The translations under genes and the position numbers were made by a program. 13,809 nucleotides of DNA from an uncultured Bacilli bacterium. GTDB taxonomy: Bacteria > Bacillota_I > Bacilli_A > RF39 > UBA660. Positions 1 to 6,628 of this stretch are shown piece by piece. Below the pieces are notes generated by a model. It saw only the letters and a program-made list of their open reading frames with translations, made no database searches and had not been told where the DNA came from. Positions within the stretch are counted from its first letter, which is position 1, and each line of letters starts with the position of its first letter. Location of the stretch: positions 1 to 13,809 of the forward strand of contig CANQLN010000017.1 of the NCBI GenBank assembly GCA_947624695.1, given 5' to 3'.

Positions 1-875
1 TGGGTACTTGTTGTTGATGCATCAAATCCTGTACTACTATTTGGTACATCTCCATATCCCCAGTTATGTGATGATATTAGTTTTGTCCAATATGTTTCTG
101 TTTCTCCTTCTTGCATATATTCATATGTACCATGTGCTTTTAAGAATAATGTTCCATTTAGGCTTGTTTGAAGACTACTACTTCCCCAGTTTTGACTTCC
201 TGATGTCCATGTCTGACTTGTATTTAGTGCTTCTCTTTTCATTATTTTTATCTCATCATTTGTTGTATCTATTCCTATTATTCTATATAAATATTTGTCT
301 GTATCTTTTGTACATGTTCCTTCATCATTTGTTCCAAAACATATATAATTATTTACATCATTATTTATTGTTCCATCTCCATTATTTGTTACTTGTCCTT
401 GAAAACGGCGAAGAGTATCTCCTGTTCTTGTTTCCATATGTTCTACTGTTTCTAGTTGATTTTTACTATCTTTTTTCGTTATTAATCCTACTGCATCTTC
501 TGTACTAGCAAAATATAAGGAACAATATACTGTTTTATTTGTTGTTATTGTACTTGTAAATGTAACATTATCAAAACTTAATACTTCCGATGTTGGTATC
601 TTTATGTCTTTATCATCATAACAATCAGCTTTCATAAATGAATGAGTATTTTTATCTGGCCATTTTGTCCTATCGGTTTGTTCTTGAAATTTTCCGGTTC
701 CATCATCTACATAAAAAGCTAATATATTATTAGATTTCAATATTTCATCATTATTATAACTTACTTTAGTTATTCCATTTTCTCTATTAGAAAATGACCT
801 ATATGTTAAATATAAGAATGCTCCTTCGATTATCAATAAAAATACTATTAAACTTGTAAACACTTTCTTTTTCAT
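1..875 (-). CDS. Membrane-anchored surface protein, C-terminus cut by window edge
   Basis: Open from an ATG at 875 to the left edge, 291 codons visible, no stop reached. A strong AGGAGGT ribosome-binding site (887-881) sits 5 bases before the start. Residues 1-4 are MKKK and residues 6-24 form one hydrophobic helix, giving a signal anchor or signal peptide. The rest is polar, Thr/Asn/Asp-rich and should lie outside the cell. Visible motifs are DTLRRFQG (153-160), NNYICFG (175-181), a nearby second Cys (188), and YLYRIIGI (195-202) followed by a stretch with regularly placed Trp (223, 230, 263, 272). I associate this layout with large uncharacterised surface proteins of uncultured gut Bacilli, from memory only. 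Only 14 bases separate it from the upstream gene, so the two are probably co-transcribed. Function unknown; adhesin-like or S-layer-like roles are guesses. Confidence 0.8.
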   Translation of the reverse strand, partial: MKKKVFTSLIVFLLIIEGAFLYLTYRSFSNRENGITKVSYNNDEILKSNNILAFYVDDGTGKFQEQTDRTKWPDKNTHSFMKADCYDDKDIKIPTSEVLSFDNVTFTSTITTNKTVYCSLYFASTEDAVGLITKKDSKNQLETVEHMETRTGDTLRRFQGQVTNNGDGTINNDVNNYICFGTNDEGTCTKDTDKYLYRIIGIDTTNDEIKIMKREALNTSQTWTSGSQNWGSSSLQTSLNGTLFLKAHGTYEYMQEGETETYWTKLISSHNWGYGDVPNSSTGFDASTTST

Positions 876-889
876 TTCTTACCTCCTAA

Positions 890-1612
890 TTATTTTCTAT
901 CGAAATAGGCATAACATAAATCTGGTTCTTCATATACTGCTTTTAACTTACCATTTTCATATGTTAATGTTGGTTTTGTTTGAGCACTACTGTTTGTACA
1001 TTCATAATATGTTAAATCATAACCTGATGCTGGTACATCTTGTAAAGTATAGGCTTTATTTCCATGAGTTGCCACCAATGTCCCTTCGGTTGCTTCTACT
1101 AAAGATATAACTTTAATATCACCATTTAGTTTAGCGTATTCTTCCAAATCAAAACTATAATATATTCGACATACTACTTGATGTGGTTTATCTTCCGTTA
1201 TAGTTATTTTTACAGCTCCAGTTGCTTCATCTATTGAATAATCTTCTTTATAAGTTACTTTATCTCCACTACTAGTACTTGTCTTTGGAATACAATTACT
1301 TTTTTCTTCATCTAATTTATAATTTTTGATTTCTAAAGGTGCATGTTCTGAAACCGCATATTTTTTAGAATCTATTATATCTTGAACATAATATAATACA
1401 TTAATATCGGTATTCTTTTCTAATGGAGAAGTATCTCCTCCACTGGCAAAATTGCCAATAGTGGCCGAAAATATCTTTATTTCAGAATTGCTATTATAAA
1501 AAGCATGGGTACTTCCCCAGCCCCAAATAACCAAGGAAATTACGCCTAGAAGAATAATAACTAAAGCAATTTTTCGATAATTTAAATTTTTAATGAACTT
1601 ATTCTTGTTCAC
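890..1612 (-). CDS. Secreted or anchored surface protein, 240 aa, possible TasA/camelysin-type substrate
   Basis: I chose the GTG at 1612 because GGAGGATGG (1627-1619) lies about 10 bases before it. A GTG 8 codons further upstream (1636) lacks such a site. A basic N-terminus is followed by a single hydrophobic helix at residues 15-31. The pattern just after it, GSTHAFYN then FSATIGNF, resembles in spacing the GTxAxF signal-peptide end of SipW-processed proteins such as TasA and camelysin. This is suggestive only, and no sipW is visible here. The exported part has four Cys (107, 148, 205, 233) and looks beta-rich. It is the first gene of a pair with the partial gene that follows. Stop TAA. Function not recognised. 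Confidence 0.75.
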   Translation of the reverse strand: MNKNKFIKNLNYRKIALVIILLGVISLVIWGWGSTHAFYNSNSEIKIFSATIGNFASGGDTSPLEKNTDINVLYYVQDIIDSKKYAVSEHAPLEIKNYKLDEEKSNCIPKTSTSSGDKVTYKEDYSIDEATGAVKITITEDKPHQVVCRIYYSFDLEEYAKLNGDIKVISLVEATEGTLVATHGNKAYTLQDVPASGYDLTYYECTNSSAQTKPTLTYENGKLKAVYEEPDLCYAYFDRK

Positions 1613-1618
1613 GCTAAA

Positions 1619-1627
1619 CCATCCTCC
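1619..1627 (-). promoter_or_regulatory. Ribosome-binding site that fixes the GTG start at 1612
   Basis: The minus strand reads GGAGGATGG here, about 10 bases before GTG at 1612. No ATG is available in this frame nearby, and the upstream in-frame GTG at 1636 has only a poorly spaced GGATGA before it. Confidence 0.6.
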
Positions 1628-1635
1628 ATAAAGCA

Positions 1636-1666
1636 CTCATCCACATTTTCTCAAATGTGTAGTGAG
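1636..1666 (-). other. Hairpin in the 5' leader of the 240-aa surface-protein gene
   Basis: Arms CACATTT (1642-1648) and AAATGTG (1653-1659) pair perfectly around a 4-base loop. After a small internal loop, CTCA (1636-1639) pairs with TGAG (1663-1666). It lies between the candidate promoter and the ribosome-binding site of the minus-strand gene. No T-run follows, so it is not a terminator. It could stabilise the mRNA or modulate initiation. Confidence 0.45.
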
Positions 1667-1698
1667 TCGAGTTGATTAAAAGTAGCATTATTGATATG

Positions 1699-1726
1699 AT
1701 TATAGTGAAAATGACCTAAATATTAA
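1699..1726 (-). promoter_or_regulatory. Candidate promoter for the minus-strand surface-protein pair
   Basis: On the minus strand TTAATA (1726-1721), a 16-base spacer, then a perfect TATAAT (1704-1699). It would start transcription near 1692, giving a leader of about 80 bases that carries the hairpin at 1636-1666. The region is so AT-rich that chance matches are common. Confidence 0.4.
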
Positions 1727-1752
1727 TAATTTTATTTACTAAAATTATCTTT

Positions 1753-1779
1753 TTGAATGCGACAAAGTAATAATATAAT
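1753..1779 (+). promoter_or_regulatory. Candidate promoter for the XRE regulator gene
   Basis: TTGAAT (1753-1758) and a perfect TATAAT (1774-1779), separated by 15 bases, which is a little short. It would give a leader of about 185 bases that includes both dyads. A weaker alternative is TTGCAA (1911-1916) with TTTAAA (1935-1940), much closer to the gene. Confidence 0.35.
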
Positions 1780-1794
1780 CTTTAATTTATTCTA

Positions 1795-1810
1795 GTTTAA
1801 CTCTTTAAAC
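1795..1810. promoter_or_regulatory. 16-bp dyad, candidate operator
   Basis: GTTTAA (1795-1800), 4 bases, then TTAAAC (1805-1810): perfect 6-bp inverted arms between divergent genes, just downstream of the plus-strand promoter candidate. The base composition makes chance dyads likely. Confidence 0.25.
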
Positions 1811-1888
1811 ATTTTTGATTATTTAAGCCAAATTATTAAACTACTCTATAAAAATAATAAAACATCTAGTATGTAAAATAAATAAGTG

Positions 1889-1906
1889 CGAAAAATATTT
1901 TTTTCG
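1889..1906. promoter_or_regulatory. 18-bp dyad upstream of the XRE gene, candidate operator
   Basis: CGAAAAA (1889-1895), 4 bases, then TTTTTCG (1900-1906): perfect 7-bp inverted arms 63 bases before the regulator start. Size and position fit an XRE-family operator used in autoregulation. This is inference. Confidence 0.35.
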
Positions 1907-1968
1907 GTATTTGCAACCTTTTATAAAATTGGCCTTTAAATAAAATAAAATGTTCTTGGTGGCCATAG

Positions 1969-2400
1969 ATGTTAAATAGAATGAAAGAGATTCGAGAGTC
2001 TAATGACAAAAAACAAAGAGAAGTAGCTGAGGCCTTAGGAATTAAAAGAAGTACATATGCAGTTTTAGAAAACACTTATAATATTATGCCTTTAAAACGG
2101 CTTAATGATTTCGCTAATTACTTTAATGTATCTCTAGATTATACTTTAGGTCTTACGGATGCCGAAACTTATAAAAATATTAAGCCTGATATCGATTATG
2201 ATAAAATTAAATATCGGCTTAGAGTAATTCGAAAAATGAACAATTATACCCAGAGCAAATTAGCAAAATTCCTTAACACTTCCCCATCAGTTTGGTGTGA
2301 ATATGAAAAAGGAAGATATTTAATTTCAACAAATTTTATTTATGAATTTGCCAAAAAATTTAATGTATCTGTTGATTGGCTGCTTGGAAAAATAGACTAA
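1969..2400 (+). CDS. Regulator with two tandem XRE-type helix-turn-helix domains
   Basis: 143 residues. The start at 1969 has GGTGG seven bases upstream; the next in-frame ATG (residue 5) has no ribosome-binding site. Two HTH_3/Cro-C1 domains are visible. Domain 1 (residues about 5-61) contains QREVAEALGIKRSTYAVLEN and ends FNVSLDYTLGL. Domain 2 (about 83-140) contains QSKLAKFLNTSPSVWCEYEK and ends FNVSVDWLLG. Both keep the five-helix spacing of the family and seem to come from an internal duplication. There is no ligand-binding, peptidase or membrane domain. A single chain could act as a built-in dimer on DNA. It is transcribed away from the surface-protein pair and followed by its own terminator. 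Likely targets are the divergent region and perhaps the envelope genes downstream (inference). Confidence 0.88.
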   Translation: MLNRMKEIRESNDKKQREVAEALGIKRSTYAVLENTYNIMPLKRLNDFANYFNVSLDYTLGLTDAETYKNIKPDIDYDKIKYRLRVIRKMNNYTQSKLAKFLNTSPSVWCEYEKGRYLISTNFIYEFAKKFNVSVDWLLGKID

Positions 2401-2414
2401 TTAATCTCAAATTT

Positions 2415-2444
2415 AAGTGATAAGGGGTTCTCTTATCACTTTTT
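2415..2444 (+). terminator. Rho-independent terminator after the XRE gene
   Basis: AAGTGATAAG (2415-2424) pairs perfectly with CTTATCACTT (2432-2441) around a 7-base loop, and a T-run (2440-2444) closes it. It lies 14 bases after the regulator stop, so the next gene needs its own promoter, which is present. Confidence 0.9.
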
Positions 2445-2446
2445 AC

Positions 2447-2475
2447 TTGACATTTACCTTACATTATAGTATTAT
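2447..2475 (+). promoter_or_regulatory. Near-consensus housekeeping promoter for the 733-aa gene
   Basis: TTGACA (2447-2452) is a perfect -35, followed after exactly 17 bases by TATTAT (2470-2475), 5 of 6 matches to the -10. The predicted start near 2482 leaves a leader of about 24 bases with the ribosome-binding site AAAGGGGGA (2491-2499), six bases before the ATG. It should be strong and SigA-type. No obvious dyad overlaps it. Confidence 0.85.
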
Positions 2476-2505
2476 ATACGGCATATTCACAAAGGGGGAT
2501 TTGAT

Positions 2506-4707
2506 ATGAAAGGTGAATTAAGAGAAAAATTAGATAATTTTCTTGAAAATATTAAAGATACTATAGCAAATTTAGAAAGTCAAAAAGAAAGTTTATTAAA
2601 AAAGAAAAAAGGCAGTAAAAACCCAGAATTAGTTAGTTTAAATGAGGAAATTGCCAAAAAGAAAGCCGAATATAACGAATATTTGGAAAAAATAACAGCC
2701 ATGGATCAAATGCGAGATGACTTACATAGATTAGAATTAGTTAAAACTTCAAAGAAAGAAAAAACAAGAATTATTGATTCTATTGTTAGTCTTTTTACAG
2801 AACATAATGAGACTATTTTAGATAGTTGTAAAGAAATTGATAGTTCTATAGAAAGTGTTGTTGATCTTGATGATTTAATTAGTAATTTAAAAGATCAAAC
2901 GACTGAATATAGTAATGGTCTTACAAAAATAACTGAATATGAAGACGAACTTATGAAAGCTATTTTAAGTTTAGATACTTTAAGAAAGCGGAAAAAAAGA
3001 ACTTCTGATGTAATAGCTAGAATTGAATATTTACAAGATTACTTAGATGAAAATAAAGAAAAATATAATCAAGAAGCTGAAGAAGAATATGTTAAAGCGA
3101 AAGCTGATCTTTGTATTTTAACAGATTATAGAGCTTCAATTATTGATACAAATACTTTATGGAGTAAATTAAATAGATTAAGTCAAAAAAATTTAAATGA
3201 TTATGAAAAAGTCCAAATATTAAGTTATGTTAATCCACTTCTTGATAAATTAGAAGATTATAATTATCAAGAATTAGTTCAAAAAATGGAACTTAATAAT
3301 AATACAGAAGAAAAAATTGAAGATAATCAAGATGAAGTAGCTGATAAAAAAGAAGAAAAAGTTGAAGAGGTTACGGAAAAGAAAGATGAAGAAGTAAAAA
3401 TAGAAGGAGAAAACAAAACTATGGAAGATAATAGATTTAGTTTTAATGAAGATGGAAGTTATAATATAGGTAAAGGTTCTATTGCCAGAGAAGAAATTGA
3501 TTTATATCGTCAAATTGCTGTTAGAAAACCGGAACAACCAATACCTGAACCCATATCTTTTGAAGAAGAACCAAAGAAAAGAAAAAATAATAGTGCTATT
3601 GCCAAAGCAGTATGCTGGACATTAGCCGGAGTTATCGGCGTTACTACTGTAGTAGGTGCTTACTTTATAGGACGTTCTTCTAAGAAAGTAACTAATGGAA
3701 ACAATATAACTACAGAATATGTTGATCCTAACTTAGAAGCAGCTCCAGAGCCAATGGCTACCGAAGTTCCAGAAGTTATTATCGCTATGCAAAATAGTAA
3801 TCCAACCATTGTAAGTACTTTACAAGAAATAGGTTATTCTGAAGCAGTTGTTCCATTTATGGCTACTAACTTTTCAGAAGAACAAATTGCTTTATTAGAG
3901 CAACTCCCATATGATGCCAGAGTTGAAAATTATGCTAAATGTTCAGAATTTAACTATAATTATATTGATGATTACGAAAATGCTAGAGCTACTCAAAATT
4001 TAACTACTCTAGAAGCCGTAGATTTTGTTAACAGAGCACATTTATTACAAAACTATAACTTATTTAATGGTGCCAATATAAACGATTATACTCGTTTTGT
4101 AGCTGGCATTGCTAATAAAGATATTATGACTCATAAAAACGATGAAGTATCTCTTGCTTTAAATGATGTTATGAATGAAATTGCAACTCATGTTCTTGAT
4201 ACAAAAATTACTGGTGTTAGTAGTATTACTAATGAAGATTTAAATAGAATTGAAGCTTTAAGAGAAATTGCTGCGCCTGGTAGTGATTTAGATGAATTCT
4301 TAGAAGGCTTTGTAGATATTATTAAAGCTTGTATAACTGATCCATACAATATAGATTTAAGTAATAAAGCTTATATGTATTTAAATTTATGGGTTAAATC
4401 ATTAAATAATATGGATAATCCATTAAATCATTTAGAAACAATTGAAGGAAGTTTAGAAGAAAATGTTTTAACTGTTGATCCAGTATTTAATGAAAGAGCT
4501 AAAATTAAAGATGCTAATGACTTTGTCATTGCTTGGGATGATATAGTTGGTCCATTATGGTTTACATTTGTTCCACTAGGTGATGGTAATGATCCAGAAT
4601 TTCAAATTTGGGATGAGTTATTCCAAACAGCTTCCAGCGCTAGAGACATTGTGTATAATCAAACATGTGGCGAAGAAATGACTTTATCTAGAGAAAGCGG
4701 TGAATAA
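2506..4707 (+). CDS. Coiled-coil protein with one membrane helix and a large outer domain, 733 aa
   Basis: I do not recognise a named family. Residues 1-260 are highly charged and helical with heptad-like character (coiled coil). Residues 262-305 form an acidic Lys/Glu linker. Residues 306-360 form a second cytoplasmic stretch ending in the basic EPKKRK. Residues about 364-388 form the only membrane helix, followed by GRSSKK. Residues 395-733 form an outer domain beginning with an acidic, Pro-containing spacer, then mostly helical sequence with three Cys (479, 609, 721) and aromatic motifs such as AWDDIVGPLWFTF (676-688). There is no signal peptide, sorting signal or catalytic motif. The topology, with a long coiled coil inside and a folded domain outside, suggests a membrane-spanning scaffold. 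The gene ends TAATAATG, so it is coupled to the next gene. An internal ATG at 3421 with AAGGAGA before it may give a second product. Confidence 0.85.
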   Translation: MKGELREKLDNFLENIKDTIANLESQKESLLKKKKGSKNPELVSLNEEIAKKKAEYNEYLEKITAMDQMRDDLHRLELVKTSKKEKTRIIDSIVSLFTEHNETILDSCKEIDSSIESVVDLDDLISNLKDQTTEYSNGLTKITEYEDELMKAILSLDTLRKRKKRTSDVIARIEYLQDYLDENKEKYNQEAEEEYVKAKADLCILTDYRASIIDTNTLWSKLNRLSQKNLNDYEKVQILSYVNPLLDKLEDYNYQELVQKMELNNNTEEKIEDNQDEVADKKEEKVEEVTEKKDEEVKIEGENKTMEDNRFSFNEDGSYNIGKGSIAREEIDLYRQIAVRKPEQPIPEPISFEEEPKKRKNNSAIAKAVCWTLAGVIGVTTVVGAYFIGRSSKKVTNGNNITTEYVDPNLEAAPEPMATEVPEVIIAMQNSNPTIVSTLQEIGYSEAVVPFMATNFSEEQIALLEQLPYDARVENYAKCSEFNYNYIDDYENARATQNLTTLEAVDFVNRAHLLQNYNLFNGANINDYTRFVAGIANKDIMTHKNDEVSLALNDVMNEIATHVLDTKITGVSSITNEDLNRIEALREIAAPGSDLDEFLEGFVDIIKACITDPYNIDLSNKAYMYLNLWVKSLNNMDNPLNHLETIEGSLEENVLTVDPVFNERAKIKDANDFVIAWDDIVGPLWFTFVPLGDGNDPEFQIWDELFQTASSARDIVYNQTCGEEMTLSRESGE
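3404..3423 (+). promoter_or_regulatory. Possible internal ribosome-binding site and start within the 733-aa gene
   Basis: AAGGAGA (3404-3410) precedes an in-frame ATG at 3421 by 10 bases, exactly at the end of the acidic linker. Use of it would give a 428-residue form (from residue 306) keeping the membrane helix and outer domain but lacking the coiled coil. The purine-rich Glu/Lys codons of the linker could create the motif by chance. Confidence 0.3.
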
Positions 4708-4709
4708 TA

Positions 4710-6551
4710 ATGTACGTCGAAGAACCTAAAAGAAGTATTGATTGGGGTAACGTTCTAAAAAAAGGAATCTTAATTGTTATTGTCGCTTTAATCATTTTCT
4801 TAATTATTTGGTTATTTGCTAGAAACAACAATTCTAATAATGCCAATGTTAATTATGATAATGGAAATAATAATGGTAATATCAATAATATCTTAAATAA
4901 TAATGATTATTATTCTAAAGATTATATTGAAAACTTTAGATATTTCCATGATACTGCTAAAGAATATTTCTTAATTAGTGAATTACCAGAAAATGGAATG
5001 ACTCTAAAATATACATTACAAGAATTAATTGATAAAAACTTAATTTTATCATTTGGTTACAATGGCCATACTTGTGATACCGAAGCTAGTTATGTTACCG
5101 TATCAAATACGAATGGTAAATATCATATGACTACTACTCTAGTTTGTGGAACCGAAGTTGCTAAAACAACTGAAGAGTTAGGCTGTAACCAACTATGTGT
5201 TAGTGGTAATTGTAAAGTAACAGTTGTAGAACCAGAAGATTTAACTACAGAATATCGTTATAGACAAGGATATACCGCTTTAGAAAACGTTTATGCTTGT
5301 CCTGCTGGTTATACAAAAAGCGGAAGCGGTAAGAATACTATTTGTTTAAAAGGTGATGAAAGTACCGTAGCATCAACTAAAGTGGTAACTTATAACTGCC
5401 CTGCTGGTTACGAAAAGAGTGTTAATGGAGATAAAGTTACATGTACTAAAGATACAAGTACCACAACTGATCCTGTTGAAGTTGTTGAATATAGTTGTAA
5501 AGATGGTTATACTAAAATTGGGGAAGATGAAAATACTAAATGTGTTAAATCTAAAGACGCCGTTAATTCTAAAATAACATATAATTATAGTTGTCCAGAA
5601 GGTACTACTTCACAAGAAGGTAGCGGAGCCAACTTAAAATGTTATAAAACTGAAACAAAACAAGTTAATGCGACCGCTAAATGTAGTCAAGGCAGTCTAG
5701 TTAATGGTCAATGTATTGTTTCCGGTACTTCTAGAGAACTTACTAAAGTATCAAAAGCTAATTATGGATGTCCAAGTGGATATAGTCCATATAGTGGTAG
5801 TGGGTCAAACCTAAAATGTTATAAAAAGAATAGTGCCTATTACGTTTACTACAATACTCCTCATAATTATACTTATAATGGATGTACATATAGTGGTAGC
5901 GTAAAACAAACATGTGGTTCTAATTGTACCAAAACAGTTTATTCATATTATTGTGGTGCATCTTACTCATATAAAAATGGTATTATTACCTCATACTCAT
6001 ATAATTGTCCTGCTGGTACTACTTCTCAAAGTGGTAGTGGCGCTAACCTTAAATGTTACAAAGCTGCTACTCCAGCTAGAACTGTTGAACCAACTTATAC
6101 ATGTTCAACTGGTAAAGTAAATGGATCTAAATGTGATATTGAAAATAAAGTTCAATTAACAACTACTAAAACTCCAGAATATAGTTGTGAAAATGGTTAT
6201 AAATTAAATGAAAGTGACCATAAATGTTATCCAGAAGAAATAGCTCCAACTAAAAATGTTACTAAGGAATGTCCAGATGGATTTAAAGATCAAAATGGTA
6301 AATGTGTATCAACAGGAAAAGATGTTCAAAATGGTATTAAAACAAGTGAATATACTTGCCCTGCTGGTTATACTAAAATTGGTTTAGGTACGGATTCTAA
6401 ATGTACTAAAGGAAATACAACTAAAGTTAATCCAACTGTTTCAACTAAGAATGTCACAAAATATAAATATACCTGGAGTCCACTTGAATTCCTAGATGGT
6501 TGGGAAAGAACTGGAGAAACAAGACAAGTAAAAGCTGCTGCTGTTAAGTAG
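4710..6551 (+). CDS. Anchored cysteine-rich repeat protein, 613 aa
   Basis: The ATG overlaps the second of two tandem stops of the preceding gene; GGTGA (4699-4703) is the likely ribosome-binding site. Residues 1-18 are polar or basic, 19-37 form one membrane helix, and 40-66 form an Asn-rich spacer. Residues 67-170 form a small domain resembling surface domains of other low-GC bacteria, with LQELIDKNLI, ASYVTVS and LVCG. Residues 195-568 hold about eleven cysteine-pair modules of the form C-P-x-G-Y/T ... G-S-G ... C-x-K. Spacing within pairs is 15 or 16 residues in the long form and 10-13 in the short form. The first four modules repeat every 33, 33 and 32 residues. A different CX9CX3CX8C unit sits at 392-415. 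There are 31 Cys in total, all outside, implying disulfide-stabilised structure. No sorting motif or enzyme signature. Probably a stalk, adhesin or scaffold; function unknown. Confidence 0.88.
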   Translation: MYVEEPKRSIDWGNVLKKGILIVIVALIIFLIIWLFARNNNSNNANVNYDNGNNNGNINNILNNNDYYSKDYIENFRYFHDTAKEYFLISELPENGMTLKYTLQELIDKNLILSFGYNGHTCDTEASYVTVSNTNGKYHMTTTLVCGTEVAKTTEELGCNQLCVSGNCKVTVVEPEDLTTEYRYRQGYTALENVYACPAGYTKSGSGKNTICLKGDESTVASTKVVTYNCPAGYEKSVNGDKVTCTKDTSTTTDPVEVVEYSCKDGYTKIGEDENTKCVKSKDAVNSKITYNYSCPEGTTSQEGSGANLKCYKTETKQVNATAKCSQGSLVNGQCIVSGTSRELTKVSKANYGCPSGYSPYSGSGSNLKCYKKNSAYYVYYNTPHNYTYNGCTYSGSVKQTCGSNCTKTVYSYYCGASYSYKNGIITSYSYNCPAGTTSQSGSGANLKCYKAATPARTVEPTYTCSTGKVNGSKCDIENKVQLTTTKTPEYSCENGYKLNESDHKCYPEEIAPTKNVTKECPDGFKDQNGKCVSTGKDVQNGIKTSEYTCPAGYTKIGLGTDSKCTKGNTTKVNPTVSTKNVTKYKYTWSPLEFLDGWERTGETRQVKAAAVK

Positions 6552-6560
6552 TAGCTTTTT
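6530..6560 (+). terminator. Terminator overlapping the end of the cysteine-rich gene
   Basis: AAAAGCTGCTGC (6530-6541) pairs with GTAGTAGCTTTT (6548-6559) through 12 positions with two G-U pairs. The loop is 6 bases and a 5-base T-run follows (6556-6560). The tandem stop codons TAG TAG (6549-6554) lie inside the hairpin's second arm, so translation to the stop may affect how well it terminates. Confidence 0.8.
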
Positions 6561-6583
6561 CTATGTCAAATTTTATTTATTTT

Positions 6584-6613
6584 TAGATGCCAAAAAGAAT
6601 TAAGTGATATAAT
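6584..6613 (+). promoter_or_regulatory. Extended -10 promoter for the VanY gene
   Basis: TGATATAAT (6605-6613) is an extended -10 with a perfect TATAAT; the -35, TAGATG (6584-6589), is weak. Transcription would start near 6620, at or beside the ribosome-binding site GGTGG (6620-6624), giving a leader of only about 9 bases. Read-through from the upstream genes remains possible. Confidence 0.55.
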
Positions 6614-6628
6614 AATTATGGTGGTAGT

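Larger units (their letters stand above)
1613..1968. other. Divergent intergenic region (356 bases)
   Basis: No credible gene is visible here. A short minus-strand frame at 1866-2075 overlaps the regulator gene antisense and is rejected. The region holds the minus-strand promoter and leader hairpin, a plus-strand promoter candidate (1753-1779), and two dyads with identical geometry at 1795-1810 and 1889-1906. It separates the surface-protein pair from the XRE regulator gene, so it is the natural place for the regulator to act. Confidence 0.6.

Noticed and set aside
8..508. Plus-strand frame of 166 codons
   Set aside because: Extremely Leu/His/Tyr-rich with no domain. It is antisense to the surface-protein gene, which has a strong ribosome-binding site and sensible composition.
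1866..2075. Short minus-strand frame
   Set aside because: It overlaps the XRE gene antisense and has no convincing ribosome-binding site or domain.
5914..6120. 68-codon plus-strand frame inside the cysteine-rich gene
   Set aside because: Low-complexity Val/Leu/His sequence in a shifted frame, with no own start signal.
5280..6420. CRISPR or tandem DNA repeat
   Set aside because: The periodicity is in the encoded protein; the DNA of the modules differs at many positions and there are no constant repeats with unique spacers.
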